Source: Comamonas suwonensis (GTDB taxonomy: Bacteria; Pseudomonadota; Gammaproteobacteria; Burkholderiales; Burkholderiaceae_C). From it: a DNA stretch of 64,000 nt. The notes under the pieces were generated by a model, which searched no databases, was not told the DNA's origin, and worked only from the letters and a program-made list of their open reading frames with translations. This document shows, piece by piece, positions 26,626-35,906 of this stretch (position 1 is the first letter of the stretch; every line of letters begins with the position of its first letter). The position numbers were made by a program, and so were the translations under genes. The DNA lies in NCBI RefSeq assembly GCF_012844455.2, contig NZ_JABBCQ020000008.1:164527-228526 (forward strand). Direction: 5' to 3'.

Positions 26626-27975
26626 ATGAGAGCCATGAGAGCTCCAAACAATCCGCTGCCCGAGGGTGAGCATCCCGAATTTTCTGCCGCTGCTTTAAGC
26701 CCTTCGTTATGCACTTCTGTGTCCCGCAAAGCTGCCGGCTGGAGTCAGGCCTGCCTGCTGGCCGTCGCTCTGGCTTTGGCGGGGGGCGCTGCTGTGCCGG
26801 CCATGGCCAAGGGGAAGACGCAAAGCAAAGCAAGCAGCAAATCCAGTGCACCAGCGCCTGCCAAGGGCGGCAAGAGTGCCTCCGCAGCCAAGCCAGGTAA
26901 AAACGTGGCTGGCAAGTCTGCAGCCCATTCGACCGGCAAGGCTGGCAGCAAAAAATCATGCAAGGCTGGCCGGACTGCCGCAGTGGGTGCTGTTGCCGCT
27001 GGCGCAGCAGCAGCTGCACCCATGGGCCTTGAGCATTGGGCGCCGACTCCGGGTTCTACCAATCGGGGTGAAAACGCCAGAGAGCTTGCTACCCTGCGTG
27101 CCGAAGCCGAGTCAGGCGATGCCAAGGCACAGTACGAACTGGGTTCGCGCTATCGTTTTGCCAAGGATGTGAAGCAGGATTTGCCGCTGGCCGTGCAGTG
27201 GTATCGCAAGTCGGCGGATCAGGGCTACGCTCCTGCCCAGTCCGATCTGGGCGTGCTGTATGCCAATGGGCGAGGTGTGACGCAGGACGAAGCGCAGGCC
27301 GTGTACTGGTACCGCAAGGCTTCCGATTTGGGTGATGGCATTGCCCAGAATAACCTGGGCCTGATGTATGCCGAAGGCCGCGGCGTGACCAAGGATGAGG
27401 CGCAGGCCCTGCGATGGTTTGAGCGCTCGGCGCAAAGCGGTGACGCTGCCGGTCAATACAGCCTGGGTGTGATGCTGGCCAGCGGCCGGGGCACCAAGGA
27501 AGATGGCGTGGCTGCGCTGCGCTGGTTTGAGCAGGCGGCAGGCAAAGGCCATGCGGATGCACAGTACAACGCCGGCATGATTTATGCAGTGGGCGCACTG
27601 GTGTCGCAAGATCTGCCGCGTGCTGCGCAGTGGCTGGAGAAATCAGCTGCGCAAGGCAATGCTGCAGCGCAGTCGTCGCTGGGGTTTTTGTATGCCAACG
27701 GGCAGGGGGTGAGCAAGGATGCATCGACGGCCGCGCGCTGGTTCGAGCAGGCAGCCAAGCAGGGCTACACGCTGGCGCAGACGAATCTGGCTGCCATGTA
27801 CATCAGTGGGCAGGGTGTTCGCAAAGACGTGAGCAAGGCCTATTACTGGCTGTTGCTGGCGCAGGCCAAAGATGCGTCTGTGCAAAGCCGGGTGGAAACG
27901 CTGGAGCAGGAGCTGACCCCGGCAGACAAGGTGCGGGTGCAGCGCGAGGTGCGTAACTGGAAGCCACAGAGCTAA
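26626..27975 (+). CDS. exported Sel1-repeat protein
   Basis: The 449-residue protein has an N-terminal hydrophobic segment (ACLLAVALALAGGAAVPAMA, about residues 43-62) preceded by a long leader. A Lys/Ala/Ser-rich linker follows, then seven tandem Sel1-like (TPR-related) repeats of 36 residues, about residues 163-415, recognisable by AQ..LG.xYxxGxGV and W(Y/F)..(A/S)A.(Q/K)G. Sel1 proteins act as scaffolds in envelope or signalling complexes; partners cannot be inferred here. The second ATG at 26635 is an alternative start. The repeats all differ, so they are old. Confidence 0.87.
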   Translation: MRAMRAPNNPLPEGEHPEFSAAALSPSLCTSVSRKAAGWSQACLLAVALALAGGAAVPAMAKGKTQSKASSKSSAPAPAKGGKSASAAKPGKNVAGKSAAHSTGKAGSKKSCKAGRTAAVGAVAAGAAAAAPMGLEHWAPTPGSTNRGENARELATLRAEAESGDAKAQYELGSRYRFAKDVKQDLPLAVQWYRKSADQGYAPAQSDLGVLYANGRGVTQDEAQAVYWYRKASDLGDGIAQNNLGLMYAEGRGVTKDEAQALRWFERSAQSGDAAGQYSLGVMLASGRGTKEDGVAALRWFEQAAGKGHADAQYNAGMIYAVGALVSQDLPRAAQWLEKSAAQGNAAAQSSLGFLYANGQGVSKDASTAARWFEQAAKQGYTLAQTNLAAMYISGQGVRKDVSKAYYWLLLAQAKDASVQSRVETLEQELTPADKVRVQREVRNWKPQS

Positions 27976-28010
27976 GACGCTTTCAGGCGGCGCAGCTTTC
28001 AAGCGCCATG

Positions 28011-28046
28011 AAAAAAGCCCACCGGCGGAGGCTGGTGGGCTTTTTT
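28011..28046. terminator. bidirectional terminator between the Sel1 gene and dnaJ
   Basis: A 13-bp perfect stem (AAAAAAGCCCACC and its complement) with a ten-base loop has T runs on both strands, serving the convergent genes. Confidence 0.9.
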
Positions 28047-28059
28047 GTGGCTTCAGTGC

Positions 28060-29196
28060 TTAGCTGAAGAAGCTTTTCAGGCGATCTGTCCAGCTTTCAC
28101 CGCTGGGCGAGTGCTTGGCGCCGCCCTTTTTCAAAGATTCGTCCAGTTCCTTGAGCAGCTTGCGCTGGTGCTCGGTGAGCTTGACGGGTGTTTCCACCAC
28201 GATGTGGCAGTAGAGGTCGCCGGGGTAGCTGGAGCGAATACCCTTGATGCCCTTGCCGCGCAGACGGAACTGCTTGCCGGCCTGAGTGCCTTCAGGAATG
28301 TCTATCGCTGCCTTGCCTTGCAGCGTAGGCACTTCAATCTCGCCGCCCAGTGCCGCGGTGATGAAGCTCACGGGCACATTGCAGTGCAGGTCATCGCCGT
28401 CGCGCTCGAAGATGTCGTGATCTTTGACGCGGATCTCGATATACAGGTCACCTGCCGGGCCGCCATTCGTGCCGGGTTCGCCGTTGCCTGCGGAGCGAAT
28501 GCGCATGCCGTCGTCGATACCAGCGGGGATCTTGACTTCCAGCGTCTTCTGGCGCTTGACCTTGCCTTGGCCGCCGCAGGATGTGCAGGGCTCGGGAATG
28601 ATCTTGCCCGTGCCGCGGCAGTGCGGGCAGGATTGCTGCACGCTGAAGAAGCCCTGGCGCATTTGAACCGTGCCCATGCCGTTACAGGTGGTGCAGGTCT
28701 TGGTGCTGGTGCCGGGCTTGGCGCCATTGCCGTGGCAGGTGTCGCAGCTGTCCCAGCTGGGGATGCGGATCTGGGCATCCTTGCCCTTGGCTGCTTCTTC
28801 CAGGGTGACTTCCATGGAATAGCTGAGGTCATTGCCGCGATAGACCTGACGGCCACCGCGACCACCACGGCCACCGCCGCCGTTGAACATGTCGCCGAAG
28901 ATATCGCCAAAGGCTTCGGCAAAGCCGCCGCCAAAGCCTTCACCGCCGCCCATGCCGCGGTTGGGGTCCACGCCGGCGTGACCGTACTGGTCATAGGCGG
29001 CGCGCTTCTGGCTGTCGGAAAGCATCTCGTAGGCCTCTTTGACCTCCTTGAACTTTTCTTCAGCTTCCTTGGCCTTTTCACCTTGATTGCGGTCAGGGTG
29101 GAACTTCATCGCCAGCTTGCGATAGGATTTTTTGATTTCATCGTCCGTGGCGCTTTTGACAACGCACAGAACTTCGTAGTAGTCACGTTTGGACAT
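28060..29196 (-). CDS. dnaJ: chaperone protein DnaJ
   Basis: DnaJ delivers unfolded proteins to DnaK and stimulates its ATPase. The 378-residue type I J-protein has a J domain (residues 4-70) with the HPD motif in FHPDRN, a Gly-rich segment ([10 protein letters not shown]), and the four-repeat zinc domain ([32 protein letters not shown]). The C-terminal substrate domain and a charged tail follow. One oddity is the Cys at residue 11 (VLCVVKSAT), where many DnaJ proteins have Gly or another small residue. It is the third gene of grpE-dnaK-dnaJ, 101 bases after dnaK. Confidence 0.98.
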   Translation of the reverse strand: MSKRDYYEVLCVVKSATDDEIKKSYRKLAMKFHPDRNQGEKAKEAEEKFKEVKEAYEMLSDSQKRAAYDQYGHAGVDPNRGMGGGEGFGGGFAEAFGDIFGDMFNGGGGRGGRGGRQVYRGNDLSYSMEVTLEEAAKGKDAQIRIPSWDSCDTCHGNGAKPGTSTKTCTTCNGMGTVQMRQGFFSVQQSCPHCRGTGKIIPEPCTSCGGQGKVKRQKTLEVKIPAGIDDGMRIRSAGNGEPGTNGGPAGDLYIEIRVKDHDIFERDGDDLHCNVPVSFITAALGGEIEVPTLQGKAAIDIPEGTQAGKQFRLRGKGIKGIRSSYPGDLYCHIVVETPVKLTEHQRKLLKELDESLKKGGAKHSPSGESWTDRLKSFFS

Positions 29197-29297
29197 GTGG
29201 GATTCCGGTCGGATAGAGCAAGAACGCCGCGCTAACTCTTTTCAGAGCCAGCGCGGCGGCAAGCGGTCAATGGTCTAAGGCCAGGACCTGCTTGCGC

Positions 29298-31232
29298 TTA
29301 GTCCTTCTTGACTTCCTTGACTTCGGCGTCGACGACATTGTCGTCAGCGGCTGCTGCCGAGGCGCTTGCGCTGGCCGATGCACCCGCTGCTTCAGTGCCA
29401 GCAGCGGCCTGAGCTTCAGCGTACATCTTCTCGCCCAGCTTCTGAGCGGCAGCCATGAGTGCCGTAGTCTTGGCTTCGATGGCGTCCTTGTCTTCGCCCT
29501 TCAGCGCTTCTTCCAGATCCTTGGAAGCGGCGTCGATGGCAGACTTTTCAGCGTCATCGAGCTTGTCGCCATGCTCGGTCAGGCTCTTCTTGACGCTGTG
29601 AACAGCGGCTTCGCCCTGGTTCTTGGCGGTCACCAGTTCCAGCTTTTTCTTGTCGTCGGCGGCGTTCAGTTCCGCATCCTTGACCATGTTCTGGATTTCT
29701 TCTTCCGACAGGCCCGAGTTCGCCTTGATGGTGATCTTGTTTTCCTTGCCGGAAGCCTTGTCCTTGGCCGACACGTTCAGGATACCGTTGGCGTCGATGT
29801 CGAAGGTCACTTCAATCTGGGGCGTGCCACGCGATGCTGGTGGGATGCCTTCCAGGTTGAATTCACCCAGCATCTTGTTGGCGCTGGCAATCTCACGCTC
29901 GCCCTGGAACACCTTGATGGTCACGGCAGGCTGGTTGTCCTCGGCCGTCGAGAAGGTCTGTGCGAACTTCGTCGGGATAGTCGTGTTCTTGGTGATCATC
30001 TTGGTCATGACACCGCCCAGGGTTTCGATACCCAGAGACAGAGGCGTCACGTCCAGCAGCAGCACGTCGGAACGCTCGCCACCCAGCACCTGGCCTTGTA
30101 CGGCAGCGCCCACGGCCACGGCTTCGTCAGGGTTCACGTCCTTGCGGGGTTCCTTGCCGAAGAATTCCTTGACCTTTTCCTGCACCTTGGGCATGCGGCT
30201 CATACCGCCGACCAGGATGATGTCGTCGATGTCGGACACGGAGATGCCTGCATCCTTGATAGCTGTGCGGCAAGGAGCGATGGTGCGCTCGATCAGGTCG
30301 TCCACCAGCGATTCCAGCTTGGCGCGGGTCAGCTTGATGTTCAGGTGCTTGGGGCCTGTGGCATCAGCCGTGATGTAGGGCAGGTTGATGTCAGTCTGTG
30401 CGGAGTTCGACAGCTCGATCTTGGCCTTTTCAGCCGCTTCCTTCAGGCGTTGCAGAGCCAGTACGTCCTTGGACAGATCAACGGCTTGGTCCTTTTTGAA
30501 CTCGTCGATGATGTAGCCAATGATGCGCTGGTCAAAGTCTTCGCCGCCCAGGAAGGTGTCGCCGTTGGTCGACAGCACTTCGAACTGCTTTTCACCGTCC
30601 ACATCAGCGATTTCGATGATGGACACGTCGAACGTACCGCCACCCAGGTCATACACGGCAACCTTGCGGTCAGCCTTGTCATGCTTGTCCAGGCCAAAGG
30701 CCAGAGCTGCAGCCGTTGGTTCGTTGATGATGCGCTTGACTTCCAGACCAGCGATGCGGCCAGCATCCTTGGTGGCTTGGCGCTGTGCGTCATTGAAGTA
30801 CGCAGGAACGGTAATCACGGCCTCCGTCACGGGCTCGCCCAGGAAGTCCTCGGCGGTCTTCTTCATTTTGCGCAGCACTTCGGCGCTGATTTGAGGAGGA
30901 GCCAGCTTCTGGTCGCGTACTTGCACCCATGCGTCGCCGTTGTCAGCCTTGATGATCTGGAAGGGCATCAGGCCGATGTCCTTTTGCACTTCGGCTTCGT
31001 CAAACTTGCGACCGATCAGGCGCTTGGCAGCGTAGATGGTGTTCTTGGGGTTGGTGACGGCCTGGCGCTTGGCGGAGGCACCCACCAGAATTTCGCCGTC
31101 TTCTTGGTAAGCAACGATGGAAGGCGTGGTACGTGCACCTTCGCTGTTCTCGATCACGCGGGTGTTGTTCCCGTCGAGGATCGCGACGCAGCTGTTGGTG
31201 GTGCCCAAGTCAATACCGATGATTTTTCCCAT
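29298..31232 (-). CDS. dnaK: chaperone protein DnaK (Hsp70)
   Basis: DnaK is the ATP-dependent Hsp70. The 644-residue chain has the ATPase domain starting [17 protein letters not shown], with [33 protein letters not shown] and [10 protein letters not shown]. The interdomain linker [13 protein letters not shown] leads to the substrate-binding domain and helical lid, and an Ala/Ser-rich tail ends in acidic residues ([11 protein letters not shown]). It is downstream of grpE by 113 bases and shares its heat-shock-type promoter, perhaps with an internal one. Confidence 0.98.
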   Translation of the reverse strand: MGKIIGIDLGTTNSCVAILDGNNTRVIENSEGARTTPSIVAYQEDGEILVGASAKRQAVTNPKNTIYAAKRLIGRKFDEAEVQKDIGLMPFQIIKADNGDAWVQVRDQKLAPPQISAEVLRKMKKTAEDFLGEPVTEAVITVPAYFNDAQRQATKDAGRIAGLEVKRIINEPTAAALAFGLDKHDKADRKVAVYDLGGGTFDVSIIEIADVDGEKQFEVLSTNGDTFLGGEDFDQRIIGYIIDEFKKDQAVDLSKDVLALQRLKEAAEKAKIELSNSAQTDINLPYITADATGPKHLNIKLTRAKLESLVDDLIERTIAPCRTAIKDAGISVSDIDDIILVGGMSRMPKVQEKVKEFFGKEPRKDVNPDEAVAVGAAVQGQVLGGERSDVLLLDVTPLSLGIETLGGVMTKMITKNTTIPTKFAQTFSTAEDNQPAVTIKVFQGEREIASANKMLGEFNLEGIPPASRGTPQIEVTFDIDANGILNVSAKDKASGKENKITIKANSGLSEEEIQNMVKDAELNAADDKKKLELVTAKNQGEAAVHSVKKSLTEHGDKLDDAEKSAIDAASKDLEEALKGEDKDAIEAKTTALMAAAQKLGEKMYAEAQAAAGTEAAGASASASASAAAADDNVVDAEVKEVKKD

Positions 31233-31345
31233 GTTTCTCTCCGTAATTTGTTAAATGTTTGCTTGATTTATCACTTGTGGGCGCTGCGGCTGGCTTCAAG
31301 AGTCCGGTGCCACAAAATTTCGCCGTGACAGTGTCAGGTGTCGAA

Positions 31346-31891
31346 TCAGCCTTGGGCCACAGTCACCAGAGCGGGGCGCAGCACGCGGTCGGCAATCACA
31401 TAGCCTTTTTGCAGCACGCTCACCACCGTGTTCGATGGCTGGTCTGCAGGAACCATGCTGATAGCCTGGTGATGGTGAGGGTCAAACTTCTCGCCTGCAG
31501 CGGGGTTGATGGCCATAACCTTGTTGCGCTCAAGGGCTGACGTCAGCTGGCGCAGTGTGGCGTCAGAGCCTTCGCGCAGTTGCTCGGGTGTGGCGTTCTG
31601 GATGGCCAGAGCGGCATCCAGGCTGTCGATCACGGGCAACATGCTCTCGGCAAAGCTTTCGATGCCGAATTTGCGGGCCTTGGAGACTTCTTCTTCAGCG
31701 CGGCGGCGCACATTCTCGGCTTCTGCCTTGGCGCGCAGATACTGATCTGCCAGATCGCTGCTCTTGGCCTTGAGTTCTTCCAGCTCAGCCTTCAGGCGAC
31801 CCAGCTCGTCCGATGCATTGGCGGCCATGGCTGCTTCCAGCTCTTCGGGGCTGGCGTCATTGAATGGATTAGGGTTGTTGTTCTCGGTCAT
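31346..31891 (-). CDS. grpE: nucleotide exchange factor GrpE
   Basis: GrpE releases ADP from DnaK. The 181-residue protein has an acidic, disordered N-terminus, a long coiled coil ([20 protein letters not shown]) continuing into [16 protein letters not shown], and the C-terminal beta domain ending [17 protein letters not shown]. It is the first gene of the chaperone operon, and a sigma-32-like promoter lies about 40 bases upstream. Confidence 0.97.
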   Translation of the reverse strand: MTENNNPNPFNDASPEELEAAMAANASDELGRLKAELEELKAKSSDLADQYLRAKAEAENVRRRAEEEVSKARKFGIESFAESMLPVIDSLDAALAIQNATPEQLREGSDATLRQLTSALERNKVMAINPAAGEKFDPHHHQAISMVPADQPSNTVVSVLQKGYVIADRVLRPALVTVAQG

Positions 31892-31931
31892 AGGTGTGAA
31901 GGTTTCTCAAAACTTAAGACAATCTGCAGGC

Positions 31932-31960
31932 TAGATGCGCGCGTGCCGATCTATTTCAAG
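31932..31960 (-). promoter_or_regulatory. sigma-32 (heat-shock) type promoter of grpE-dnaK-dnaJ
   Basis: Read on the minus strand, CTTGAAA is followed by a 14-base spacer and CGCATCTA, close to the heat-shock consensus CTTGAA-N13/14-CCCATNTA. The -10 part lies about 40 bases before the grpE start. No CIRCE-type inverted repeat is seen, so the control is probably by sigma-32, not HrcA. Confidence 0.75.
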
Positions 31961-32105
31961 ACCTGCTCTGCCAAAGTTGGTTAGCAAGCGCCATGGCTGC
32001 AGCGCGTCAGCAATGTCGGATGGGGCTTCAGAGACTAAGTGATTGTGTTGGCAAGGCTTTTGTCTGCATAGCCCCAAGCGATCTGAAGGTTTATGCGTCC
32101 CAGAG

Positions 32106-32135
32106 TGTACATATACTCAGGCGCTAGGCTAGAAT
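32106..32135 (+). promoter_or_regulatory. candidate sigma-70 promoter of the rpsF operon
   Basis: TGTACA and TAGAAT are separated by 18 bases, and the -10 element is about 65 bases upstream of rpsF. The -35 matches four of six consensus positions and the -10 five of six. Confidence 0.5.
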
Positions 32136-32200
32136 CTAACGTTTTGCCTTGCCGCACCACTACAGACGCAGTGGGCGGCGTTTACCCAAAAGGAGTGGTT

Positions 32201-32563
32201 ATGCGTCACTACGAAATCATTTTGTTGATCCACCCGGATCAAAGCGAACAAGTTCCTGCAATGCTGGAGCGCTACAAGGGCATGATTACCGCTGGTGGCG
32301 GTAAGGTGCACCGCGAAGAAGACTGGGGCCGTCGTCAACTGGCTTACATGATCAACAAGCTCGCTAAGGCCCACTACCTGTGCCTGAACATCGAAGCTGA
32401 TCAAGCCGTGATGGCTGAACTGGAGCACGCCTTCAAGTTCAATGATGCTGTGCTGCGCCACCTGACTGTGCAAAAGAAGAAGGCTGACACAGCCGCTTCC
32501 GCCATGATGAAGAGCGTTGAGCGCGAAGAAGCTCGCAAGGCCAACCAGGCTGAGCACGCTTAA
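32201..32563 (+). CDS. rpsF: 30S ribosomal protein S6
   Basis: S6 binds the central domain of 16S rRNA together with S18. The 120-residue protein starts [18 protein letters not shown], contains [19 protein letters not shown] (the family signature) and ends in a charged tail. Start 32201 has AAGGAG upstream and gives the family N-terminus; the 36 earlier in-frame residues are not part of it. It opens the rpsF-priB-rpsR-rplI operon. Confidence 0.98.
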   Translation: MRHYEIILLIHPDQSEQVPAMLERYKGMITAGGGKVHREEDWGRRQLAYMINKLAKAHYLCLNIEADQAVMAELEHAFKFNDAVLRHLTVQKKKADTAASAMMKSVEREEARKANQAEHA

Positions 32564-32583
32564 TAGCATCAGACACTGAAGGA

Positions 32584-32874
32584 GTGGAAAACCGCGTTGT
32601 GTTGACGGGCAACCTCGCAGAGCAAGCTGCTTTGCGCTACACGCCCGCCGGATTGCCTGCACTGGACTTGCGAATTGAACACAGTTCGCAGCAGCAAGAG
32701 CTAGGCAACGCGCGCAGCGTCACTGCATCTGTTAAAGCTGTTGCCTTTGGCGCCCTGGCTGAAAAGCTGGCCCGCCAAGCTCCCGGTAGTCAATGGACCT
32801 TTCAAGGTTTTCTGGCAACGCCGCGCAACAGCAAGATGCTGGTTTTTCACATTCAGGATATCCAACAAAACTAA
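32584..32874 (+). CDS. priB: primosomal replication protein N (PriB)
   Basis: PriB is a dimeric single-strand-binding OB-fold protein that helps PriA restart stalled forks. The 96 residues contain the family features NRVVLTG, ALRYTPAGLPALDLRIEH, FLATPRNSK and the ending HIQDIQQN. The start is uncertain: the in-frame GTG at 32584 overlaps the GAAGGAG sequence that looks like its own ribosome site, and the next candidate is GTG 32599, which would lose five residues. It lies 20 bases after rpsF and 18 before rpsR. Confidence 0.93.
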   Translation: MENRVVLTGNLAEQAALRYTPAGLPALDLRIEHSSQQQELGNARSVTASVKAVAFGALAEKLARQAPGSQWTFQGFLATPRNSKMLVFHIQDIQQN

Positions 32875-32892
32875 TTTTCAAGAGGTCCAGAA

Positions 32893-33174
32893 ATGGCCAC
32901 GTTCAAGAAATTCAACAAGGACAAGCGTCCTAAGCGCAACACCCAGTCGTTGCTGTTCAAGCGCAAGCGCTTCTGCCGCTTCACCGTCGCCAACGTCGAA
33001 GAAATCGACTACAAGGATGTGGACACCCTGCGTGACTTCATCGCTGAAAACGGCAAAATTGTTCCCGCACGCCTGACCGGTACGCGCGCAATTTACCAGC
33101 GTCAGCTGAACACAGCCATCAAGCGTGCTCGCTTCCTGGCTATGTTGCCTTACTCTGACCAGCACAAGATCTAA
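32893..33174 (+). CDS. rpsR: 30S ribosomal protein S18
   Basis: S18 pairs with S6 on the small-subunit platform. The 93-residue protein carries the conserved segments [19 protein letters not shown] and [20 protein letters not shown], and ends at [12 protein letters not shown]. It is longer at the N-terminus than E. coli S18 by a basic segment ([14 protein letters not shown]). The gene has an AGAGG ribosome site and lies tightly between priB and rplI. Confidence 0.98.
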   Translation: MATFKKFNKDKRPKRNTQSLLFKRKRFCRFTVANVEEIDYKDVDTLRDFIAENGKIVPARLTGTRAIYQRQLNTAIKRARFLAMLPYSDQHKI

Positions 33175-33185
33175 GGAGCACGACA

Positions 33186-33638
33186 ATGCAAATTATTCTG
33201 CTCGAAAAGATTGTGAATCTGGGCAACCTGGGCGATATCGTCAAGGTTAAGGATGGCTACGCTCGCAACTTCCTGATCCCTACGGGCGCTGCCCGTCGTG
33301 CGACAGCTGCTGCCAAGGCCGAATTCGAAGCCAAGCGCGCTGAGCTGGAAAAGGCTGCTGCTGCAAAGCTGGCGGCTGCTCAAGAACTGAGCGAAAAGCT
33401 GAACGGCTCCACCGTGAAGATCACTCAGAAGGCCGGTGTTGACGGTCGTCTGTTCGGCTCTATCACTAACGCCGACATCGCTGAAGAACTGACCAAGGCT
33501 GGTTTTGCAGTGAACAAGTCGCAAGTGCGCATGCCTAACGGCCCCATCAAGACCGTTGGCGACGCCACTGTTGTGGTGGCTCTGCACACCGACGTGTCTG
33601 CAGAAGTGTCTGTCTCCGTGTACGGCGACCACTCCTAA
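33186..33638 (+). CDS. rplI: 50S ribosomal protein L9
   Basis: L9 protrudes from the base of the L1 stalk. The 150 residues contain the signature [20 protein letters not shown] (about 13-32), the long connecting helix rich in Lys/Ala/Glu, and the C-terminal domain with [15 protein letters not shown]. It closes the rpsF operon and is followed by a strong terminator. Confidence 0.98.
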   Translation: MQIILLEKIVNLGNLGDIVKVKDGYARNFLIPTGAARRATAAAKAEFEAKRAELEKAAAAKLAAAQELSEKLNGSTVKITQKAGVDGRLFGSITNADIAEELTKAGFAVNKSQVRMPNGPIKTVGDATVVVALHTDVSAEVSVSVYGDHS

Positions 33639-33664
33639 TCCAGACTCCGGTCTGAATTGGCAAG

Positions 33665-33692
33665 AAACCGCCTTCGGGCGGTTTTTTGTTTT
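33665..33692 (+). terminator. terminator of the rpsF-rplI operon
   Basis: The stem AAACCGCC/GGGCGGTTT with a small TTC loop is followed by T runs. It separates the ribosomal operon from dnaB. Confidence 0.9.
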
Positions 33693-33787
33693 TTGGCGAT
33701 CCTGGATGGAACAGTGTTTTTATAGCCATCCACGCTGATGCTTTTGCTGCCTCCGGCTACGATGGAGGGCTTGACCCAAGGAGTCTC

Positions 33788-35221
33788 ATGTCGTCTGTAA
33801 TGCCCCCGCTTGATCTGCACGATGATGCATTCGCGCCTGTCCCGCCTGCTGATCAGCAAGTGGCGCAGCTGCGCGTGCCGCCGCACTCCATGGAGTCGGA
33901 ATCGTCGGTGCTTGGCGGTTTGCTGCTGGACAACAATGCCTGGGAGCGCGTGGGGGATTTGCTCAGTGAGAGCGATTTCTATCGACACGAGCACAAGCTG
34001 ATTTATGACGCGATTGGCAAGCTGGTCAATGCCAGCAAGCCGGCTGACGTGATTACGGTTTATGAGCAGCTGCAAAGCATAGGCAAGGCCGAAGAAATCG
34101 GCGGCTTGATGTATCTGAACCAGCTGGCGCAATATGTACCCAGTGCCAGCAATATTCGTCGCTATGCGGAAATCGTGCGTGACCGGGCCATTTTGCGCAA
34201 GCTGGTCACGGCCAGCGATGAGATTGCGACCAACGCCTTCAACCCGCTGGGCAAGACGGTGGAGCGCGTGCTCGACGAGGCCGAGCAGAAGATCATGGCC
34301 ATCGGTGAAGAGGGTGCTCGCAACAAGCAGGGCTTCCAGTCACTCGATACGCTGGTGGTTGATCTGCTGGACCGTGTTCAGGAGATGGCCGACAACCCCA
34401 TGGACGTGACCGGGGTGCCTACCGGTTTTGTCGATCTGGACCGCATGACCAGTGGCCTGCAGGCGGGTGACATGGTGGTGCTGGCGGCACGTCCTTCCAT
34501 GGGCAAGACCTCGTTTGCCGTGAATATTGCCGAGCATGTGGCGCTCAATGAAGGTCTGCCAGTCGCCATTTTCTCCATGGAAATGGGGGCCGCCCAACTG
34601 GCGGTTCGTATCGTTGGTTCTATTGCCAGGGTCAATCAGGGTAATCTGCGTACCGGCAAGCTCAGCGACGACGAATGGCCGCGCCTGACGGAGGCGATCG
34701 AGAAGCTGCGCACCGTGTCCCTGCACATTGATGAAACACCGGGTCTGACGCCTTCTGAGCTGCGTGCCAACGCCCGCCGTCTGGCGCGCCAATGCGGCAA
34801 GCTGGGCTTGATTGTGGTTGACTACTTGCAGTTGATGACAGGCTCTGGGGGGAGTGGCGGTGATAACCGTGCGACCGAGCTGGGTGAAATTTCGCGTGGC
34901 TTGAAGATGCTGGCCAAGGAGCTTCAATGCCCGGTGATTGCGCTGTCTCAGCTCAACCGATCGGTGGAGCAACGCACCGACAAGCGCCCCATGATGTCCG
35001 ACCTGCGCGAATCCGGCGCTATCGAGCAGGATGCCGACATCATCATGTTCATCTACCGCGACGATTACTACAACAAAGAAAGCAAAGAGCCCAATGTGGC
35101 CGAGATCATCATCGGCAAGCAGCGTAATGGACCGACCGGGACGGTGAAAGTCTTCTTCCAGAAGAACCAGACCCGCTTTGAGAATCTGGCCATGGGCTAC
35201 GGTGGCGGTGATGAGTATTAA
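33788..35221 (+). CDS. dnaB: replicative DNA helicase DnaB
   Basis: DnaB is the hexameric 5'-3' helicase that drives the replication fork. The 477-residue protein has the N-terminal helical domain beginning VPPHSMESESSVLGGLLLDN, the linker, and the RecA-like domain. That domain carries Walker A in ARPSMGKTSFAVNIA, Walker B in LIVVDYLQLM, and the RESGAIEQDADIIMFIYRD segment. ATG 33788 follows AAGGAG. No intein interrupts it. It is next to the rpsF operon, as in many proteobacteria. Confidence 0.98.
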   Translation: MSSVMPPLDLHDDAFAPVPPADQQVAQLRVPPHSMESESSVLGGLLLDNNAWERVGDLLSESDFYRHEHKLIYDAIGKLVNASKPADVITVYEQLQSIGKAEEIGGLMYLNQLAQYVPSASNIRRYAEIVRDRAILRKLVTASDEIATNAFNPLGKTVERVLDEAEQKIMAIGEEGARNKQGFQSLDTLVVDLLDRVQEMADNPMDVTGVPTGFVDLDRMTSGLQAGDMVVLAARPSMGKTSFAVNIAEHVALNEGLPVAIFSMEMGAAQLAVRIVGSIARVNQGNLRTGKLSDDEWPRLTEAIEKLRTVSLHIDETPGLTPSELRANARRLARQCGKLGLIVVDYLQLMTGSGGSGGDNRATELGEISRGLKMLAKELQCPVIALSQLNRSVEQRTDKRPMMSDLRESGAIEQDADIIMFIYRDDYYNKESKEPNVAEIIIGKQRNGPTGTVKVFFQKNQTRFENLAMGYGGGDEY

Positions 35222-35348
35222 AAGCAGCTCACGCAGCTCAGAAAACCGCAAATTTGCGTTTGGGACGAGGCGCGAAGCCGCAGGCAGTGCTGCAGTACGA
35301 GAAGGCGAAGTAACGACGTCTCAAGGGTTGTCTTAACGGCTCTAAGAA

Positions 35349-35450
35349 GGATAGCTGCTAGCGCTCGATCAATAAGGATCTCAGGCTTTTATCGATCTGA
35401 TATCTATGAATATCACGCGCTAGAAGCTATGGAGTTTCTAGCGCTCAATA
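35349..35450. repeat. TAGCTG/AGCGC intergenic repeat, compound (family B, copy 4)
   Basis: Two copies are joined: GATAGCTGCTAGCGCT at the left, then CGCGCTAGAAGCTAT and TTTCTAGCGCTCAATAG at the right, around an AT-rich centre. It is located between dnaB and its terminator. Confidence 0.7.
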
Positions 35451-35452
35451 GA

Positions 35453-35490
35453 AAAGCCCGCAAGCGTGATGCTTGCGGGCTTTGTTTTTG
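35453..35490. terminator. terminator between dnaB and the coiled-coil membrane protein gene
   Basis: A 13-bp stem AAAGCCCGCAAGC and its complement enclose a five-base loop, with T-rich runs on both strands. Confidence 0.85.
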
Positions 35491-35501
35491 GGGTTGCGAT
35501 C

Positions 35502-35906
35502 TCAGCGGCTGAACAGGTAAATCCCCAGTCCAATCACGCACAGACCCAGCACACCACAGGCCCATGCCAGGCGCTGAGCGCCCGTGCGCAGGGCGCCTAC
35601 AGTGGTGACGATCTGTGCATTTTGCTGGGCCAGCTTTTCGATGATCTCCAGCGACTGGCGCTGGGATTGCTCCAGTTGGGTAATGCGCAGCTCCTGCTGC
35701 TGAATCAGCAACAAGGCTTGCTCGCCCGTCGAGGTGGGTGGTGACAGGTGCTGCGCCTCTTGTTGTGCGCTGGCACTGTGCTCATAGGCTTCGGCTTGCG
35801 CCTCTTTTTTCTTGAGCAGGGATTGCGCCGCCTTCACGACCTGAGGCGTGGCCTTGATGACCTCGCCCCAGGGCACGAGCTTGAGCGCAGAAATCCAGCT
35901 CACCAC
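35502..35906 (-). CDS. coiled-coil protein with C-terminal membrane anchor, 134 aa
   Basis: I do not recognise a named family. The 134 residues comprise an amphipathic N-terminal part (ALKLVPWGEVIKATPQVVKAA), a Gln/Glu-rich coiled coil (about residues 62-95, with QQQELRITQLEQSQRQSLE), and one C-terminal membrane helix (LAWACGVLGLCVIGLGIYLF). The start is GTG at 35906, directly abutting the TAA stop of the PhoH-like gene, so translation is probably coupled. This suggests a functional link with the PhoH/PIN protein, perhaps at the membrane. Confidence 0.75.
   Translation of the reverse strand: MVSWISALKLVPWGEVIKATPQVVKAAQSLLKKKEAQAEAYEHSASAQQEAQHLSPPTSTGEQALLLIQQQELRITQLEQSQRQSLEIIEKLAQQNAQIVTTVGALRTGAQRLAWACGVLGLCVIGLGIYLFSR

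Larger units (their letters stand above)
31892..32200. other. 309-base divergent region between grpE and rpsF
   Basis: It holds the grpE heat-shock promoter on the minus strand and a candidate vegetative promoter for rpsF on the plus strand. No gene is visible. Confidence 0.7.

Noticed and set aside
29292..31328. A 678-codon open frame on the plus strand opposite dnaK
   Set aside because: It is antisense to dnaK with matching codon phase; such frames follow from the GC-rich codon bias. Its translation has no recognisable domain and a composition unlike real proteins.
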